Assembly: GCA_039621445.1 (NCBI GenBank)
Contig: CP154956.1
Location: 48,279,291-48,343,290, forward strand
Origin: Euglena gracilis
Taxonomy: Eukaryota > Euglenida > Euglenophyceae > Euglenales
Direction: 5' to 3'
DNA: 64,000 nt
Shown: piece by piece, positions 63,661 through 64,000 of the stretch
How the letters are laid out: each line of letters begins with the position of its first letter
Position numbering within the stretch: the first letter of the stretch is position 1
Made by a program: the position numbers and the translations under genes
Notes under the pieces: generated by a model
What the model was told of the DNA's origin: nothing
What the model saw: only the letters and a program-made list of their open reading frames with translations
The model's database searches: none

Positions 63661-64000
63661 GGCGGGGGTGGCCAGCCCCCAGGTTTCCGCAGCAGTTGCA
63701 GTGCAACGGGTGAAGCACATCTCCTCACATCCCCTTGGCAGCCATTGTAGCCCTCCCCCCCCCCTCCAAAAAAAACGCCCGGCCTCATTTGGGAGTGGCT
63801 GGAAAACCACATGGCGAAGCATATTGGGGGGTTTGCTAATTACCTTTCGGAAACCAAGGATAGTCTTCTTCACATGGAGAAGTTTGGACTCAAATTTGAT
63901 TTTCTTTGAATAAGAAAAGTGCAACACAGATAGGACCCCCCAATATCACGATTTTGCTTTTACAGCAAACTGAAGCTCTAAAGTATTTTCCTTCTCCAGC

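Noticed and set aside
1-64000. Bacterial-type operons, ribosome-binding sites, tRNA or rRNA genes
   Set aside because: Introns and eukaryotic families are present, and I saw no cloverleaf or rRNA signature by eye. A covariance-model scan would be needed to exclude small RNA genes.

Overview
This window looks like nuclear DNA of a flagellated or ciliated protist, not prokaryotic DNA. Its two recognisable host genes are both on the + strand, are cut by many introns, and sit in a mass of mobile-element remains. One host gene encodes an axonemal-dynein assembly factor (WDR92/DNAAF10), which implies cilia. The telomere-like blocks are of the TTAGGG type. Repeated introns, long runs of C or G, and T/A-run palindromes suggest a large, repeat-rich algal or other protist genome. 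I cannot name the species from sequence alone. Layout: 1-12 kb is subtelomere-like. It holds degenerate CCCTAA repeats, G/C-run-capped inverted repeats, GGTCGG palindromes, and two decayed short copies of a tyrosine-recombinase-related gene (about 3.05-3.65 kb and 6.7-7.4 kb). 12-24 kb is dense with transposons. It contains a decayed non-LTR retrotransposon (12.9-13.6 kb) and a Crypton-like tyrosine recombinase with a C-terminal PHD finger (14.0-16.4 kb, minus), which is itself interrupted by an hAT-like MITE. It also contains a short core-binding-like domain plus PHD copy inside a flanking inverted repeat (20.4-21.7 kb), two further retrotransposon 3' fragments, and four elements with GGAG termini and 3-bp target duplications. 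24.26-39.62 kb is the WDR92/DNAAF10-like gene. I reconstruct nine exons with consistent phases and infer one missing small N-terminal exon or exons; intron 1 contains another recombinase pseudogene. 39.6-45.6 kb is mostly repeats and microsatellites, with a few unrecognised exon-like stretches and a tandem duplication containing an exon-like segment. 45.62-62.40 kb is a secernin-like gene (family C69 N-terminal-nucleophile hydrolase) with 13 recognised exons, and its introns contain hAT-like elements with exact target duplications. The last 1.6 kb holds a GC-rich repeat and one possible exon. How the parts relate: the host genes are ordinary eukaryotic genes whose introns act as landing sites. 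The mobile fraction can be dated by nesting (hAT in hAT, MITE in recombinase, GGAG element in an older repeat), and several insertions leave exact target duplications and recoverable empty sites. The most unusual signal is the PHD-finger tyrosine-recombinase family: one copy has a catalytic domain, several carry only the N-terminal domain plus the zinc finger, and the copies are accompanied by palindromic flanking repeats.
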